Assembly (NCBI RefSeq): GCF_004337985.1
Contig: NC_043741.1
Span: 7,544,032-7,608,031, forward strand
Length of the DNA stretch: 64,000 nt
Direction of reading: 5' to 3'
Origin: Pyricularia pennisetigena
Lineage: Eukaryota > Ascomycota > Sordariomycetes > Magnaporthales > Pyriculariaceae
Positions 31,420 through 45,511 of the stretch are shown here, one piece after another (the first letter of the stretch is position 1; each line of letters begins with the position of its first letter). The position numbers and the translations under genes were made by a program. The notes under the pieces are model-generated. The model saw only the letters and a list, made by a program, of their open reading frames with translations, did no database searches and had not been told where the DNA came from.

Positions 31420-34400
31420 TTAATACCAAACCTTAAAAAAAAACAAAATAAAAAAACCCAAACCGATTAAAAAAAAATGAAAACGTTTGGTAGCGTTAAG
31501 TATTTTTTTAAGAATAGGTTCATTAACGCCACGCCTTTTTTTCCGAACTGGGGTCGCGGTAAACGATCCAGGGACCGAATCGTCCTCTTTTTCATCCTTT
31601 TTTAAAATGGGTATGCAAAGTTTTTTTAATGAATCGAATATAAAATTATCGTAATTAAAGCCAAAATCAATAAATGAAAAAAACGGAATAACGACCGCCA
31701 AAAAGTCGGCGTTATTATTACCAAAAATACTTTTTTCAAACGGTTTATTATTTTCCCGGCGTTTAATAGCCCAGGAATTAAAATCTTTTATTAGAGCCCC
31801 GATAACCCGCGCGGTCGCGGTCTCGTCGTAAAATCCATCGTTATTTTTAATTTATTTTATTAATTTAACCATAAACCCCTAATTTATAATAGCATAATCG
31901 AAATAAGGCAAATATGTATAGTTAATATAATTAGCAAACGTTTTACGGCCACCATTTTATTCCTGGTATTAATAATTAATATAAACTGGATTTAACGTTA
32001 AAATAAAAGCTGACGTTTTTTCCACCAAATCCTGTTCGCTAAATTGTTTAGGGATATTTAACACGAATATTAAAACCAGGCGAAAATAAATTTTGTTTAT
32101 GCGGCGCGTTTTATTAAAATAAAAAATATTAAAATGCTGGGGGGGGTTTCCTATCCAAGCGAAATAATTGAAAAGTTAAAAAATATAATTGCTATTATTT
32201 TATACGCCAGGAATTATTTAACAATTGGAAACTGGATAATTTTGGGGAAACGTATGCGAGTAATATATTTAAATAATATTTATTATATATTAGTAACGGC
32301 CGGAATAGTAGAAAAAGGGGTACTAACTTTCCGGAATATGCGATTTTTTACCCAATCGAAAAAGGTATTTTGCATTTCGAAAATGCGCCAAATAACAGGT
32401 TTTTTTTAATTTAACCGAATTAAACGATTATAAATTTGCAACTGTATATTAACGTTCCATATTAAAAAAATAATAATACCAATGCAACAATTGGGGTGCA
32501 AATTAAAACCAGCGCTGGAAATGTTAATATTTAGAATATAAACGTTAAAATTGGAGCTGGAATCGGTAAAATCGGAAACGGTTTTATCGCGTTCGGCTTA
32601 AAACAGGCTTAATCGGATAAAAGCTATACCGAAACTGGGTTTTTCCAAAATAAAAACAATAAAATTAAAAAAAATTAGCAAATATATTAGAAATTGTGAC
32701 AATTTTCACAAAAATGGAAAAATAACAACTATTATAATATTTGTTACAATCCAGAAATATAAAAATTGTAATAATTATTATAATAATTGTAGGGAAAAAA
32801 AGGGATTATAATAATTGTTACCATATGGCTAATTTACGTTTAAATCCAAAAATTAGGGGTTATAACCAGGACGCGTTAACCCTTTTTTTTTCTTTTATAC
32901 AAATTTCGACCACGCGGGTAATAAATGGCGATTCGTTTAATATAAAATGGACCGTTTTAACCCTGCCCAACGGAAATAACGTTTTAAAATTAGTGCAGGT
33001 TTTCGAATAAACCCAGTTAAAGGGACCGTCGCCGCTATATTAAATTAAAACGTCCACAATTACCGATCCAAAACGGGTTTTTCTTTTTTATAAATTTTTT
33101 TTAAAATTTTGTCGGACGTTGCGGTATTTGGTTTTAAAATCCACTTTTCTTAACGCCAGCATTTTACCCAGTTCCGCCGAATTAATATCCCGGGTATCGT
33201 CCTCGGCGTGGATTATTAACCAAAAAAGGTAATTAATTGCCAAAAACTGCAGCAGGCGGATAAAACTTATATTAAAAAAAGCCGAAATTTGGCGGTCACT
33301 AACGGTAATATCCGTATTAGTGGGAATTCCTAATGGAACGGGACTAATATCGTCGGTATTTTCGCCCACGAATGCGGTAATAATGTTTTTAAAAATTGCC
33401 TCGGTATTCGTTATAACGTTTTCGAAACGGTGGCCAAATTGGAGCTTTTTAATAATAATATTATAAAACGGAATGCGCTTACGGGGATAAATAATTATAC
33501 CGTTGGGTAAAATAAGCCCGGTATTTATATTTTTATATACCGTAAATACGCCCGTGTGTTTAAAAATTATTAACGATTTTTCGTTTAATATAATGGTAAA
33601 AGCTATAAAATTTAAAATTCGAGGGTAAAATAACCACCATTTTTAGCCTACTAACTCGAATTTTTATAACGAAATTCTGGTATTTTTATCGATATTAGAA
33701 ACGACGAAATAACCATTACCTTCCCAAATGTAATCGACCGTAAGCATATTTTCTTAGGACAGGTTTTTAGGTCGGGCGAAAAAGATCGCAATTTTATCCT
33801 AAACCAGGGTATTAAAGCTAGTAATATCCTTAATGTTGTTAATAATCGGCGTAATAATGATTATACCCCGATTGATGTAAAAGATAAAGCGAAATGCGCT
33901 GTATATTATCGATTCGCGGTAGCGGAAACATTGAATTTCGTTTCCAATTATACGTTAAACAAAAGTACCGGATAATAAATATATAACCAAACGCCGGATA
34001 TTTTCAATATTTTCGCCCGTGGAGAAATCGGCCTTCCGACCGTTTCTGCGTTAACGGTTCCTAATAAAATTATTTAATTTAAACAAATATATTAATATAA
34101 CGAAATTATAATAATTGTTATAAAAAAACATTTATTAGGTATTATTTTCAATTTCGGAATTATCGTCGAAATTGTCGACGTCGGGGGGGCGCTGCTAAGG
34201 ATTGGAATCGACAATTTTATCCATACACCATAAATTAAATACCTTTTCCGCGTTATGGATTTCGTCCAACTGTTTAATTTTTCGGATTAAAAATATCCAA
34301 TAAAATATAATAATAACCGTACCCGCAAATTTGTGATTAGATTTACGGGCAGCGAATTTGGTTAAATATTGTAAAACTGCGTTTGGGTAAAAATATTAAC

Positions 34401-34700
34401 CGCTCGCGGGGTATTGGTAACGTATATTTCGGTTAAATTATAGTAGTATTTAACGTCGAAAGTTGGGAAATTGGTTATTATTTTTTTAAATATTTGCGAA
34501 ATAAAATTGACCGGGACGAAAATCAAAATGGGAAAATATCCGTCGGCATTTTGGATAAATCGGTCGTATTAGCAACGGATATACTATATATAAATCGTCG
34601 TAAAATAAATAATCGTTTTTCCTATACTTATTTCGTTGGCTAATAACCAATTTTTTAAAAACTAATTGCTCCAACTTTAATAAGGGGTGGGTATTTAAAC
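31420..34700 (-). pseudogene. SNF2-type helicase relic (right copy)
   Basis: Mirror of the relic at 20,230-23,470. The frame at 33,369-33,088 gives FIRLLQFLAINYLFWLII again with few changes. The N-terminal helicase end lies near 34,650 (EQLVFKK). Spacers at 32,690-32,820 carry the palindromic motif, in line with an intron. Confidence 0.65.
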
Positions 34701-35059
34701 CGGAAAAAAAATTAATCTAATAAAAACAAAAATTATAACAATAATTACAACAATAGGGGTGGGATTGTAACAGTAATTACAAAAATAGGGGCAGAATTGT
34801 AATAATAATTACAAAAATAGGGGTAATATTGTAACGATAATTACAATTATTAGGGATAATGTATATATAATTTACCAACCAGTTAATAGGGTAATTAATA
34901 GCAATTAAAAAAAGCATTAAATATATCCCAATTAAACTAAAAATATTTGCTTTTAATTTTTTATATTTAAAACCCATTTTATTATCGGTATTTAAACCGT
35001 CGACAGGCAAAATGTTTTAAAAAAAGCGCAAATCTTTTATAATAACCTAAATCGCGTCC

Positions 35060-36143
35060 GAATTAAAAAAATAACCAATCCAAGGATAACTTTTGGTTAA
35101 AATGGAAAATTGCGCATAATATACCAAAAAAACCGCTAGGATTTTTTCGCGGGCGTCCTCGAAAATTTCCTTTTTTGCGCGGTCCATACTAGCAAATCGA
35201 TCGGCGATAATGGATTGGGTTTATATAAAATTGAAAAAATCGTTTTATTGGTCGTCGCCAAAAAATTTGGGATAAAATTCGGTAATTTTTATTTTAAATT
35301 TAATAAAAATAGGACGATGGAACCGCCCTTCGTCGTACAAATTGTTAAAAATACCTTTAAATATTAACAAATTTAATAGGTATATTTAAATTTAATTTGC
35401 ACGCTTTTTTTTTTAACCGTCCGACTTTAATAGGTTTAAAACGGGACCAGGTATCGATAGCGAATATTATTATCGTCCTATTATAATAAGCGCGGTTAAA
35501 ACCAAATAAATTGGCGACGTCCATAATTTGGTCGGTTCGCGAACGGGTAACCAAACGATGTTAAAATTGCATTAAATGCAAATTGTTTAAAACGATAACG
35601 TTATCGGCGATAATTGTATAATTGGCGATAATAAATAGGATGGAGGATTATTCGATACTAAATTTAAAAAAATTGCGGCAATTTCCACCAAAATCGTTAA
35701 AACTTTTTTTATTTCCAATAACGATTTTTCCCTAGCGGCGAAAAACAAAATAAAGGAAATAGTAGCAAATTTTAAACCAATCGTCGATATAATAACCGCC
35801 ATACATATATGGTCCAAAATCAGCGGTTTTAAACCTTAAATCGCCGTTTTTAAAATTAAATCCGGTGGTTATTATCCGCAGGTAAATTAATATCGTGGCC
35901 AGGATTGTGGGAATTATAACCGGTTTAAATTTAGTTGCGAATATTTTTAACCCGGGGAAATTAATATCATTTTGGCGGATAAAAGGGGGGATAAAGGGTA
36001 AACGACGCCGATTTACCAAATTATCGAAAATGGGTTTAATACCTTTATCGTTAAATATATCCGGTACGGAGGCCAAGGTCTTTTACCAAACGGGCATTTT
36101 ATTACCTTTAATCCATTTACCGGGATTACCTGCTTTAAAATAA
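35060..36143 (-). pseudogene. Unrecognised transposon gene (right copy)
   Basis: Mirror of 18,800-19,870, better preserved: one frame of 114 residues (36,076-35,732) reads SVPDIFNDKGIKPIFDNLV and RQNDINFPGLKIFATKF. Another (35,554-35,357) reads TRSRTDQIMDVANLFGFNRA. Family unknown. Confidence 0.42.
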
Positions 36144-36399
36144 ATTAAAAACCCGAATACGTCGGCGATTAAAAATAAATTAATTAATAATCAAAATTGT
36201 ACCCATTATTATAAAATATATAAAAAGGTAAAAACCAAATTGTAATAATCATTACATTATAGCAATAATTACTTGGCATTACCGCAAAAAATTGTAACAA
36301 TTATTACAATATAATAAATAGCAGGACATATTAATGCAGGAATTATAATAATTGTCGTAATCCAATAAAAGGAAATATTAACCTATTATATTAATATTT

Positions 36400-37620
36400 T
36401 ATGTTAAAATATTTATCGTTTCGTAGTTAAATACGACTATTACCTCGTTTATATTCGACGAATTATTATTAAAATAATATACCAAAATTTGGCCATTAAC
36501 GCGTGTTTTTACTACGGCGACGCCAGCAACGGATTAAAAGCGTTCAGGGGTTTGGGCGATTGGGGTTTCGTTCGTATTGCGGAAAATATTATTTCCGCGA
36601 CCGAACCAGGCGGGCGGGTTGGTATTATTATTAATTTTAAAATAGTTAATATAACCCAAATGGGGTATAATGCGAATTATTTTAATAATATTCGTATTCC
36701 CTGCCCTGCGCCAAATTATAATAATTATCGCTAATACGGATTAATTTTTACCCAATTAAAAATCCTTTTATAACGGGACGGGTAAACGATCCAGGAAATC
36801 CGTGTTTTTATACGAAGGGAAATAATATTCGGGTTATACGAAATTTATTAATCCATTATTTGGCGTCGAATTAAATTTAGGTTACGTCCACGATACCAAA
36901 ATAAAATTAATTTTAATTGGCCGAACGGTGGTAATTTTGTATATACGGGGTGCGGGCGGCCTATTTAATGGCGCGGGTACCGGGTTAATAATAATTTCCG
37001 GTTATGGTAAAAAGGGCCGGTTTTTGGGGTTTTTTGGTGGCGGGGACAATACGCTGGTAAATGGTTTAAAAAATACCAGGGGAATTTGCAATTAACGGTT
37101 ATCCAAATCCGGGGTAGGTTCGTTATAATTATCGTCCATATTAATATTATTATCGCTTTTATTGGCGGACGCGGGGGTAAATTAATTATCGTTTTCGTTT
37201 ATATAGGTATCGTCGTTATTATAATCGACGGGGGCGGGGGTAAATTCGTTATCGCCGGCGTCCATATCGGCATTATTTCCATTTTTATTAACGGGGGCGG
37301 GGGCAGATTTATTATCGCCGGAATCCATATCGGTATTATTTTAATTATTATTATTATTATTAAAAATGGGGGGAAAATTTGAAAAGATTCCGGTTATATC
37401 CGAATAATTTTATAATGTAAAACGTTCCAACCGAACAAAATTTAACTCCAAAATAATTGCAATATCCGCGTCGTAATTTTCCAAATTTTTAAGGTATTGG
37501 TTTATTTTTTTTATCCGCGCTTCTTTTTGGGGTATGGTTATTAAATTGGTAAATAATTTAATATTACTGGGTATATATCCCAACGTGAATTTGGTGGTGG
37601 GATGGGCGGAAGGTTTACTT
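36400..37620 (-). pseudogene. Unknown gene with acidic repeats (right copy)
   Basis: Mirror of 17,330-18,540, including the short coding repeats at about 37,130-37,330. Stops interrupt the minus-strand frame. Confidence 0.38.
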
Positions 37621-38340
37621 TTTTAACGTTTTTTGGGAATTATGGTAATAACAAAACGTAATTGTAACAATTATTACGGTTTTTGGCGAATTAAAGCAAT
37701 TATTGTTACTATTATTATAATAAAATTAATTAATCTGCCCCGGACCTAACCGGGTGGGGGGTATTTTTGCAGTACAAGGGCGTTAATTATAATTTACCCT
37801 CGTTACAATTGGGTTAATACCTGTTTGGGTGGATAGGGTATAAACAGTTTTATCCAATTAAAAATGTTTTAATCAGGTTTCCTAACGAATATGTTTGCAA
37901 TATTTGGTAAAACAGTTTTGCGATTGTAATAATTACTACGTTTATTGGTTAAAAATTAAACGTTGGTTTAATCGTTACAATTTTTTATTAATCGTTACGA
38001 AAAAAATCTGGCGGTTGGGAAAAAGGTTTTTATTGTAAAAAAAAAAGCTAATAAAAATAAAAAAGGAGGTATTTATAATTGGGCTTACCTATGGGGCTTT
38101 TTGTTAATAAAATAAAATTAAAGTGGAAACGCCAAAATTTCCGGAATTTAACCGTAACAATTGATACAATTCGCAATATCGAACTCTTTTATTTTTAATC
38201 GGGGCGCCGTTACGCCGTACCAGCTTATATATAATCCAGGTTTTTAATTTACGTAATAATTATTATTATCCAGCATTTAATCGTTTTATTTAAGCCGTTA
38301 ATTGGGGACTTTAATATTTAATAATTATATATTTTGCGCT
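37621..38340. other. AT-rich spacer in the right copy
   Basis: Mirror of the spacer at 16,561-17,330. No coding frame; contains palindromic TTGTAAC-type motifs. Confidence 0.4.
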
Positions 38341-38349
38341 ATTTAATCC

Positions 38350-39130
38350 TCCCCCTTTAATTAATCCAATTCGGCGTCATTTTTTTTATCGCTCGACCCT
38401 TTTGTAATCCAAAACACGTTATTTAATTTAATTAGGATTTAATTTTAATCGCCCTTTAGTTTTTGGGTTATAAATTTATAAACGTTCCTATATTGCATAT
38501 CTTTGCAACCGTTAACGTTAATTAGTATTTTAACCTGTGGTTATAATACCGTTTAATTCGTTCGTCGGCGTTTATTAGTTTGTTTTCCCGAATAATTGTT
38601 AATTATATCCATCGTTTCCTAAAATGCCACCGTGTTTTAATTCCGCCGCCTTTTTTTTATTATTTATATAAATAAAAGGCGTAATTTCGTATCCCATTCT
38701 CGTATACTATTGGGAGCTAAACAACGAAATAATCGTCACATTATTTAAATTATTTAATTAATTGTAAATTTGGAATATTTTCCAGTAAATCGTTTTTCGT
38801 CCATTCCCGGTCATAAAAATGGACGAGTTTTTTAACGATATTAAAGGCTATTGGTTTGGGTAATACTAGCTGGGATAATAGGTCGTATAACCGTCGCGGG
38901 CTTGGGAAAAAAATAATTATTATAAAATAGGTACCCCATTTATCCAGCTGTTTAAATATATAACCTTTTTTAAAAAAAATTTTAAATATTTTAATTGGCT
39001 GCTTTTTAGGGGGTAATACGGGTAAAACTCCAATTTGGTATACGCAGGCGTTGCAACAATTTTCAGGTTAATTTCTTGTAAAAAATGGATTCGTTTTTTG
39101 TATAAAATCCAATATAATTCGTCGAAAATA
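38350..39130 (-). pseudogene. Unrecognised broken frame (right copy)
   Basis: Mirror of the Cys-containing frame at 15,780-16,560, with more stops. No family match. Confidence 0.35.
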
Positions 39131-39479
39131 TTTAACGTTAGCGAAGGTTTGCATATTTGGCGCCTCCTTTTTAATTTTTTCCTATGTATTATTTCCTATT
39201 GCGTCCAATGGGGCGGAACGCGTAATTTAAATATACCCAAAAAACCGGTTTATGGTATTTCCAACGCTTTTGCCCGGTTAGTGTCGTTTAAATTAAATTT
39301 AGCGATACGTGGAAGTTTAATGGGGAATAACCGCGTTTATAAATACGTTAAAAAATTTAAATAAATAATTTATAAACCTTTAACGTTTCCTCGTAATATT
39401 ATAGGTTATTTGGTTAATTTGGTTAATAATTTTAATTTGGTTGGTTTATATTTAGCGATGGACCCCTGCGTATCGAAAT

Positions 39480-40560
39480 ACCAGTAAAACGCAAAAGAAT
39501 ATACGGTTTTTTTACGGTTGGGCCCGCGTACGGTTCGTCCGAACTTTTACCATAGGTTTACGGGGTCGCTTAATATTAACGCGCCGTATTATATAATACG
39601 TTTTATATTAGGTATATTTATGCCCATATCCAAAAATAAAATGGAAAATATAATACGAACTTTAAAATCCGGTTTGGAAAATTTTGCGTAAATTTTAATT
39701 TTATCGATTTTAAGTGTAAATATATTATACCGGATAATTATATCGGTTATGTTTCGTTTAATAAATTTCTTAAATACGAAATTTTTTATTAGGAATTAGC
39801 GTATTTGGATAATACGGTTCCTGGCGTTTATATATATAATGGTTTTAAGAATACGGGTGGCGGATAATAAAATAATATTCCCTATTAGTAATAAAAAACG
39901 CCGGTAATCGTTAATAAAAATTTTGCGTTCCAATTACTATATTATAATCGTAATTTTGGGTCGGTCGAAAAACGTTTTAACAAAACGCATTATCCTTTTA
40001 TACTATAATTGGTCGAAAACGTAAATTTTAATTTTTGCTGTGAAAATTGCGGTGCACCCGAATATAGGTACGGTTATTAATATAATTACCCGGGCCAAAC
40101 GCAGTATGGAAAACGATTTTTTAAAATCCTTCCACTATAAAATTATATAAAATTTATTAATAACAAATAAAACGATACGTTGGTGGAATATAAAATTTCG
40201 AAAAAGTTTAAAAAATCGGTAATTGGTGGTTTATTCCAGGTTTAAAAAAATGTGCGTATATTTACAAACGGTTTGCGGGTTCCAAAAAAGGTTATATTAA
40301 GTAAAATTAATTTTGGTAATAAAAACCGTATATTTATATTTACGTTTAAAATGGATTAATCGATTAATTTGGGTTTCGCGGCGGGATAACGTTATATATT
40401 ATATAACTGTTTTTACCTTAATTTATTTAATGGGATTATTTGGATAATAATAATATTATTACGAATAACCGAGGTAATTTGCAATACTATATTTTTCCCG
40501 TACCCGGTTTTTACCAGTAAAATAACATTTTTTATATTATATAAAACCCGGTATATATAT
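39480..40560 (-). pseudogene. RecQ-type helicase relic (right copy)
   Basis: Mirror of 13,730-14,800. The Walker A region lies near 40,500 and the GMD(I/V)-type motif near 39,610-39,650, minus strand. The frame is interrupted throughout. Confidence 0.65.
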
Positions 40561-41634
40561 TGTATTTAATTATGATATGGGATTTGTGCAGGAATATTGG
40601 GGGGTGTATAAAGGTTTAAAAACCATATAATAGCTGAAAAAACGAATTTATATTATAGGTTTAAATTACCAAAAATTTTGGTTTTAGCGTATAATTCCGG
40701 GAATATATATACGTCGGAGGAGGTATTTGCCGCCGCGTATGCGGGATTGGGACCGCGAAAAATTGCGTCGATTTGGTGGGAAAACGAAATATATATAGGC
40801 GTGTTTCCGGACATTATATACATATAATTTAATACAAATATATAAAAAATTGCGGAAATAATGGTTTTTTTTAATGGGTGGATATATAGCGTATCATATA
40901 ATATATATTTTATACGGATTGTAAAATAAATGGTTTTACGTTATTTATATTAAAATTTATATATAAACATTCCTTTCGCTTTTGCGATTTTCCCCATATA
41001 TATTTTAACGGATTATAATCGTTATTAGTGAAATGCGAAATAGGTATCGATGGTATTTATAAATGGACGTATAATATATTAAATAAAATTTATTTTATAC
41101 GGATTATAAAATAAATAATTTTGCGATATTTGGATTAAAATTTATATGTAAAAATTCCTTTCGTTTTTGCGATTTTTTACATATAAATTTTAACGGATTA
41201 TAATCGTTATTATTAAAATGCGAAATGGGTATTAATGGTATTTTTAAATTAATAATAGGGATACCGCCATAAACGGATAAAAGGCGGATTATATCCAACT
41301 TTTAATTGGTATACCGGGTGCAAAAAAGTTTGGATTAATAAAAAAAGCCTACCAATTCCTATTTTTAACACTGTTTTCTTTTTTCGATATTTTGCGTAAT
41401 TATGGAATAATAAAGGAGTATCGGTCGCAAAAAAGCCAAAAATACCGCCATAAACGGCGAAAATCGACAAATTATCCTCAAACCTAAACCAAAACGTTTT
41501 TTGGATGGACCCACAAATACATTGCAAAACCGCAATTGAGCCACGAAGTGGAGCGAAACGAACGGAGTGGATCAATTGTGGAGCTTTAGGCTTCAGGGAT
41601 AAGCCCTGAGACTACTTGGAACTACCTAAAACTT

Positions 41635-44600
41635 AGTTTCATTGCTTAGACTAGACCCCCCTGCTTCGCAGTGGGGACCGAGCGTTTTATGTACCTTTTA
41701 GCCACATGGCTTTTCGACCAATTACATTGGCCGAAAAGATCGCGCTCGTTCTAATTTAAGGACATTTTGTCGTATTTTACCGTTTATAACTAGTTTCAGT
41801 GTTTAAACTAAACCCCCCTGCTTCGCAATGGGGACCGAACGTTCCATATACCTTTTAGCCATTTAGTTTTTCGACCAATTACATTGGCCGAGAAAATCGC
41901 GCTCGTTCTAATTTAAAAATATTTTATCGCATTTCGCCGTTTATAGCGGTATTACCAATAAAATACCCAATACTGCGATATCGCCAACCATTATTCCCCC
42001 CAATATTTAAAAAAATAAAAAAAATTTATTATTATATAATATATTTACGTATATTAACCTTTATTCGATATATTATTAAACCAAATAAATCCCAAACGTA
42101 ATAATGGAAAATATATTTCCAATAATATTAATAAATATACCCGAAGAAATATTCCCATCCGCGTAATTTGTAACCCAGTATTTTACGTCCGATTTAACCC
42201 TATTATTTCCATCGATATCGCAATTATTTTCGTTTTTATCGTTGTTTCAATTATTATCGCCCAATCCTATATTCGAAAATAAATGGAAATTTAAATTTTT
42301 TTTAATCGATTAAAAGCAATTACCGAAAAAATTCAAATCCGAAGCGGAAATTAACCCCAAAACCAAATTTATTTGCAATATTATTAAATTTTGGCGCAAC
42401 CGTTACCGACGTATTAATTTTACGCAATTTATCCACGTTCGGGTAATAACGGTAAACTTTTACGAAATTACCCGGTTTATTTTATCGCGAATACTTTTTT
42501 TAAAAACATATTACGAAATTTTTAAATCCGAAAACGTTTACGCGTTAGCAAAATCGAATACCGTTTTAATAATAAATTGTTTACGCCTATTAAAACCGAT
42601 TTTTTGCGTAAAAAATTGCAATAATTAATATAATATTTACGTTCTTCTAAACCGGTTCGAACTTATAAATTTCCAATTTTCGGGAATAAAAAATTGTTCC
42701 GCCAAAAACGTAAATGATATGGATTAGATTATATAAATATTCGATATATTTACACAGGAAATCCCGCTTAAAACGCTAATATTATATAAACTTATATTTT
42801 TATTATTATTGCATCCCCGGGGCCACCGCCCGTTTTATTTATCGTTACAAATTTCAAACGTGGTATACCTGGAATTAAATATTTTTTCTTGAATTACAAA
42901 CCTTTTAACGTTAAAAAATTAACGCGTTATATTAATATTAGCGATTTTAACCCACGGATATTCTCCCCAAAAAAGCAACTATTTATTACGCGTATTCGTA
43001 TTATATTTTATAAATAATGGAATTCCACAACGTATCATAAATATATTATCCGGGTTGAAAATATATTTATTTTATAAAATTATTTAACGGTAAACCCAAC
43101 AATTTATCGCCGTTACCCGAATATGTTGTTAGTAATACTTATATTTATATTTAACTTTTACCGCGAACAGCAATAATAATTTTTTACATTTATATATATA
43201 TATATACATTAATATATAAACAAATTTAAAAAAAATCGTTCGTAACCCAATTTTATTTTTCGTATATAATAATTTCAATTTTTTGGATAAAATATAGGAT
43301 TTTGGATACAGAAAACGTAACCAGATGCAAAATTTAATATCTTATTTCCTTATATTAACGCCAGGACTTAAACGATATAGGTAATTCCAATAATACGCTA
43401 CCGTATTTCTCCGCCAAAAATGGTTATAAACGCCTGCTTTTTAATAATATCCGGACACCTATTACAAAAACGCCAAATATTATATAATGCACCAAATTTG
43501 TGGTTTTTTATTCCCTAACCGCCCATATACGCCTGGAACAATCCCACAATACCTTACCCTGGAATAAATTATATTAATTTTTTACCTTATCCAAACCCCC
43601 GTTACTACCGACAACGAAGGGGAATACGCAGGAATTATCCAAATCCACGAAATCCTTTTTAAACGTCTTTTAAACCTGTTACCCGATTATTTCGACTATT
43701 TTTCCGTCCTGTTCCTCGTTTATAAAGATTAAAAAATAACTTTATATATCCGTATTATTTAAAAAACTTATATAAAATTATACCACCCTTTCAATAAAAA
43801 ATAATAAATATTACCCGTACCAGCGTTTTTCCATTTCGAATTAAATTTTATTAATTAATTATAATAATATTACGCCCCCATTATATTTATAAATATAATA
43901 AGGTTGGGGAAATACTACCAATTTTAAAGAAATAAAAAGGAGTTTTACCACGTTTTACGGTTTTTATAAAATATATTTTGGTACCGTATTTTATATATTA
44001 TAATTGCTGTTTTAATCCAAAACGGATTATTATATAGGGATTAAATTTTTAAAAACGCTTTGGAAAAAGTTTTTACCGATATATTATATAATATATATAT
44101 TTCCGTGGTAAACCGTATTTACGATAATATATTCGCTGGTCATATTAACGGGTTAATGGATATTAGATTATAGGATATAAAACCTAGAATTAGTATTGCC
44201 TTCCGTACGTAACGCCGTTATTTGCAAAGAATTAACTTTTTATAAATAATAATAAACGCGTTCCACTAAAGAAATTACGGCGTATTAGAAATTAGAATAC
44301 CGCAATTGGTCCTATTCTTTCACGGTTACAACATAAGAAATCATAATTTTAAAATACTATATTTAACCTGGTGATTACGATTAAAAATTATAAATTAACC
44401 GCTGCGGACCGGGATTTTAAAATTAGCGTTTATAAAATATACCACGGCCGGGAATGGATTTAAACCGGCAAACTTAACAATTAAATATATTAATAGGGGT
44501 TTCGTTATAAATATTAAAAATAACCGCAATTCCACGCACGATTTGCGAAAAACATTTTTAAATTATGCAGCGATGGGGCTAATCGCAATTACGGTGCGTA

Positions 44601-45511
44601 AAATGTTGGAAAATATCGCACGTACACGCATTAACAGCAAATACCACATAATATTAATTAACCAAAATATTATTTATTATACGTGTTTATTATTCCAAAG
44701 TGGTTAGGGAAACGAAAAAACCGAAATATTACCCAGTTTCGATTTCGACGGCCCTAATTTATTATACCTGGGTTTAAAAAAGCTAATGGGCGATAAATTG
44801 GGAATAGTTATTTAAAAAATCGTACGCCCCAATAACGTGTTATTTTAGGCGGATATTGAAAAAATATCGGCAAATTTAAAAAATGGATATAACCGGATAA
44901 ACGGTTTAAAAATTAATGGTATAATTAGTACCGAAAAAGGATTGCTGGACGGAATATACGAAAAATCCGACGAAAAAGGCGTATAGAATTCAAAATAATA
45001 AAAAACAAATTACGCAAACCAAAGCGGGTAAAAGCGAGGATCGTTCCATTATAAAAAGGAATTAATAAACGAATAACGGTAACTTTACCCGCGAATAACG
45101 GAGGTAAAACAGCGTCCGTAAAATTAATAAATATAAATAAATAAATACCAACCGTAAATTTGGCCTAAAATAAAAAACGAAATATAATTTCCTCCAAAAT
45201 TTTCCGTATAAATAACCCGTTTCCCATCCATTTTCCTTGCCCAAATAAATTATATTTTCCATTTACCGCCAATTATAAATCCAGTAAAATGGATTTTAGT
45301 AATAACCGTTATTATAATACCCTATTAACTACGAATAATAAATCCATTAAACCAGATCCTAATAGTGATAATTATTACAAAATTATATTTATAAAACCCC
45401 CATTTTCCAAGTATTAAACCCCAAAAAAAACAAAATAAAAAAACCCAAACCGATTAAAAAAGACGAAAACGTCTGGTAGCGTTAAATGTTTTTTTAGGAG
45501 TGGGTTTTGTT
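41635..45511 (-). mobile_element. Third, truncated copy of the large transposon
   Basis: It starts AGTTTCATTGCTTAGACT with two tandem subterminal units (41,635-41,791 and 41,792-about 41,935). It then follows the same order as 27,250-31,500 and breaks at 45,511, where TGTTAACAATATAG begins. It carries the transposase end only. It lacks the LTR that sits in the right copy, so it too keeps an empty site. Confidence 0.78.
42000..45000 (+). pseudogene. DUF6589-like transposase relic (third copy)
   Basis: Same order of segments as at 27,350-31,000, for example the stretch near 43,620-43,730 coding EYAGIIQIHEI and FDYFSVLFLVYKD. More stops than the other copies. Confidence 0.55.

Larger units (their letters stand above)
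27247..41613 (-). mobile_element. Large TIR DNA transposon, right copy (inverted, RIP-degraded)
   Basis: It matches the left copy in reverse complement along its whole length. Paired points are 25,448/28,777, 23,186/31,701, 21,523/33,369, 17,539/37,382 and 12,870/41,575. The small shifts in these pairs are explained by one solo LTR in each arm. The outer end closes with AAGCCCTGAGACT at 41,613. The inner end is truncated at the axis. Arms differ mainly by transitions, as expected from independent RIP. Confidence 0.85.

Noticed and set aside
12832..41613. Starship-type giant element
   Set aside because: I found no DUF3435 tyrosine-recombinase captain frame near either end. The ends have inverted repeats and a DDE-like transposase instead.
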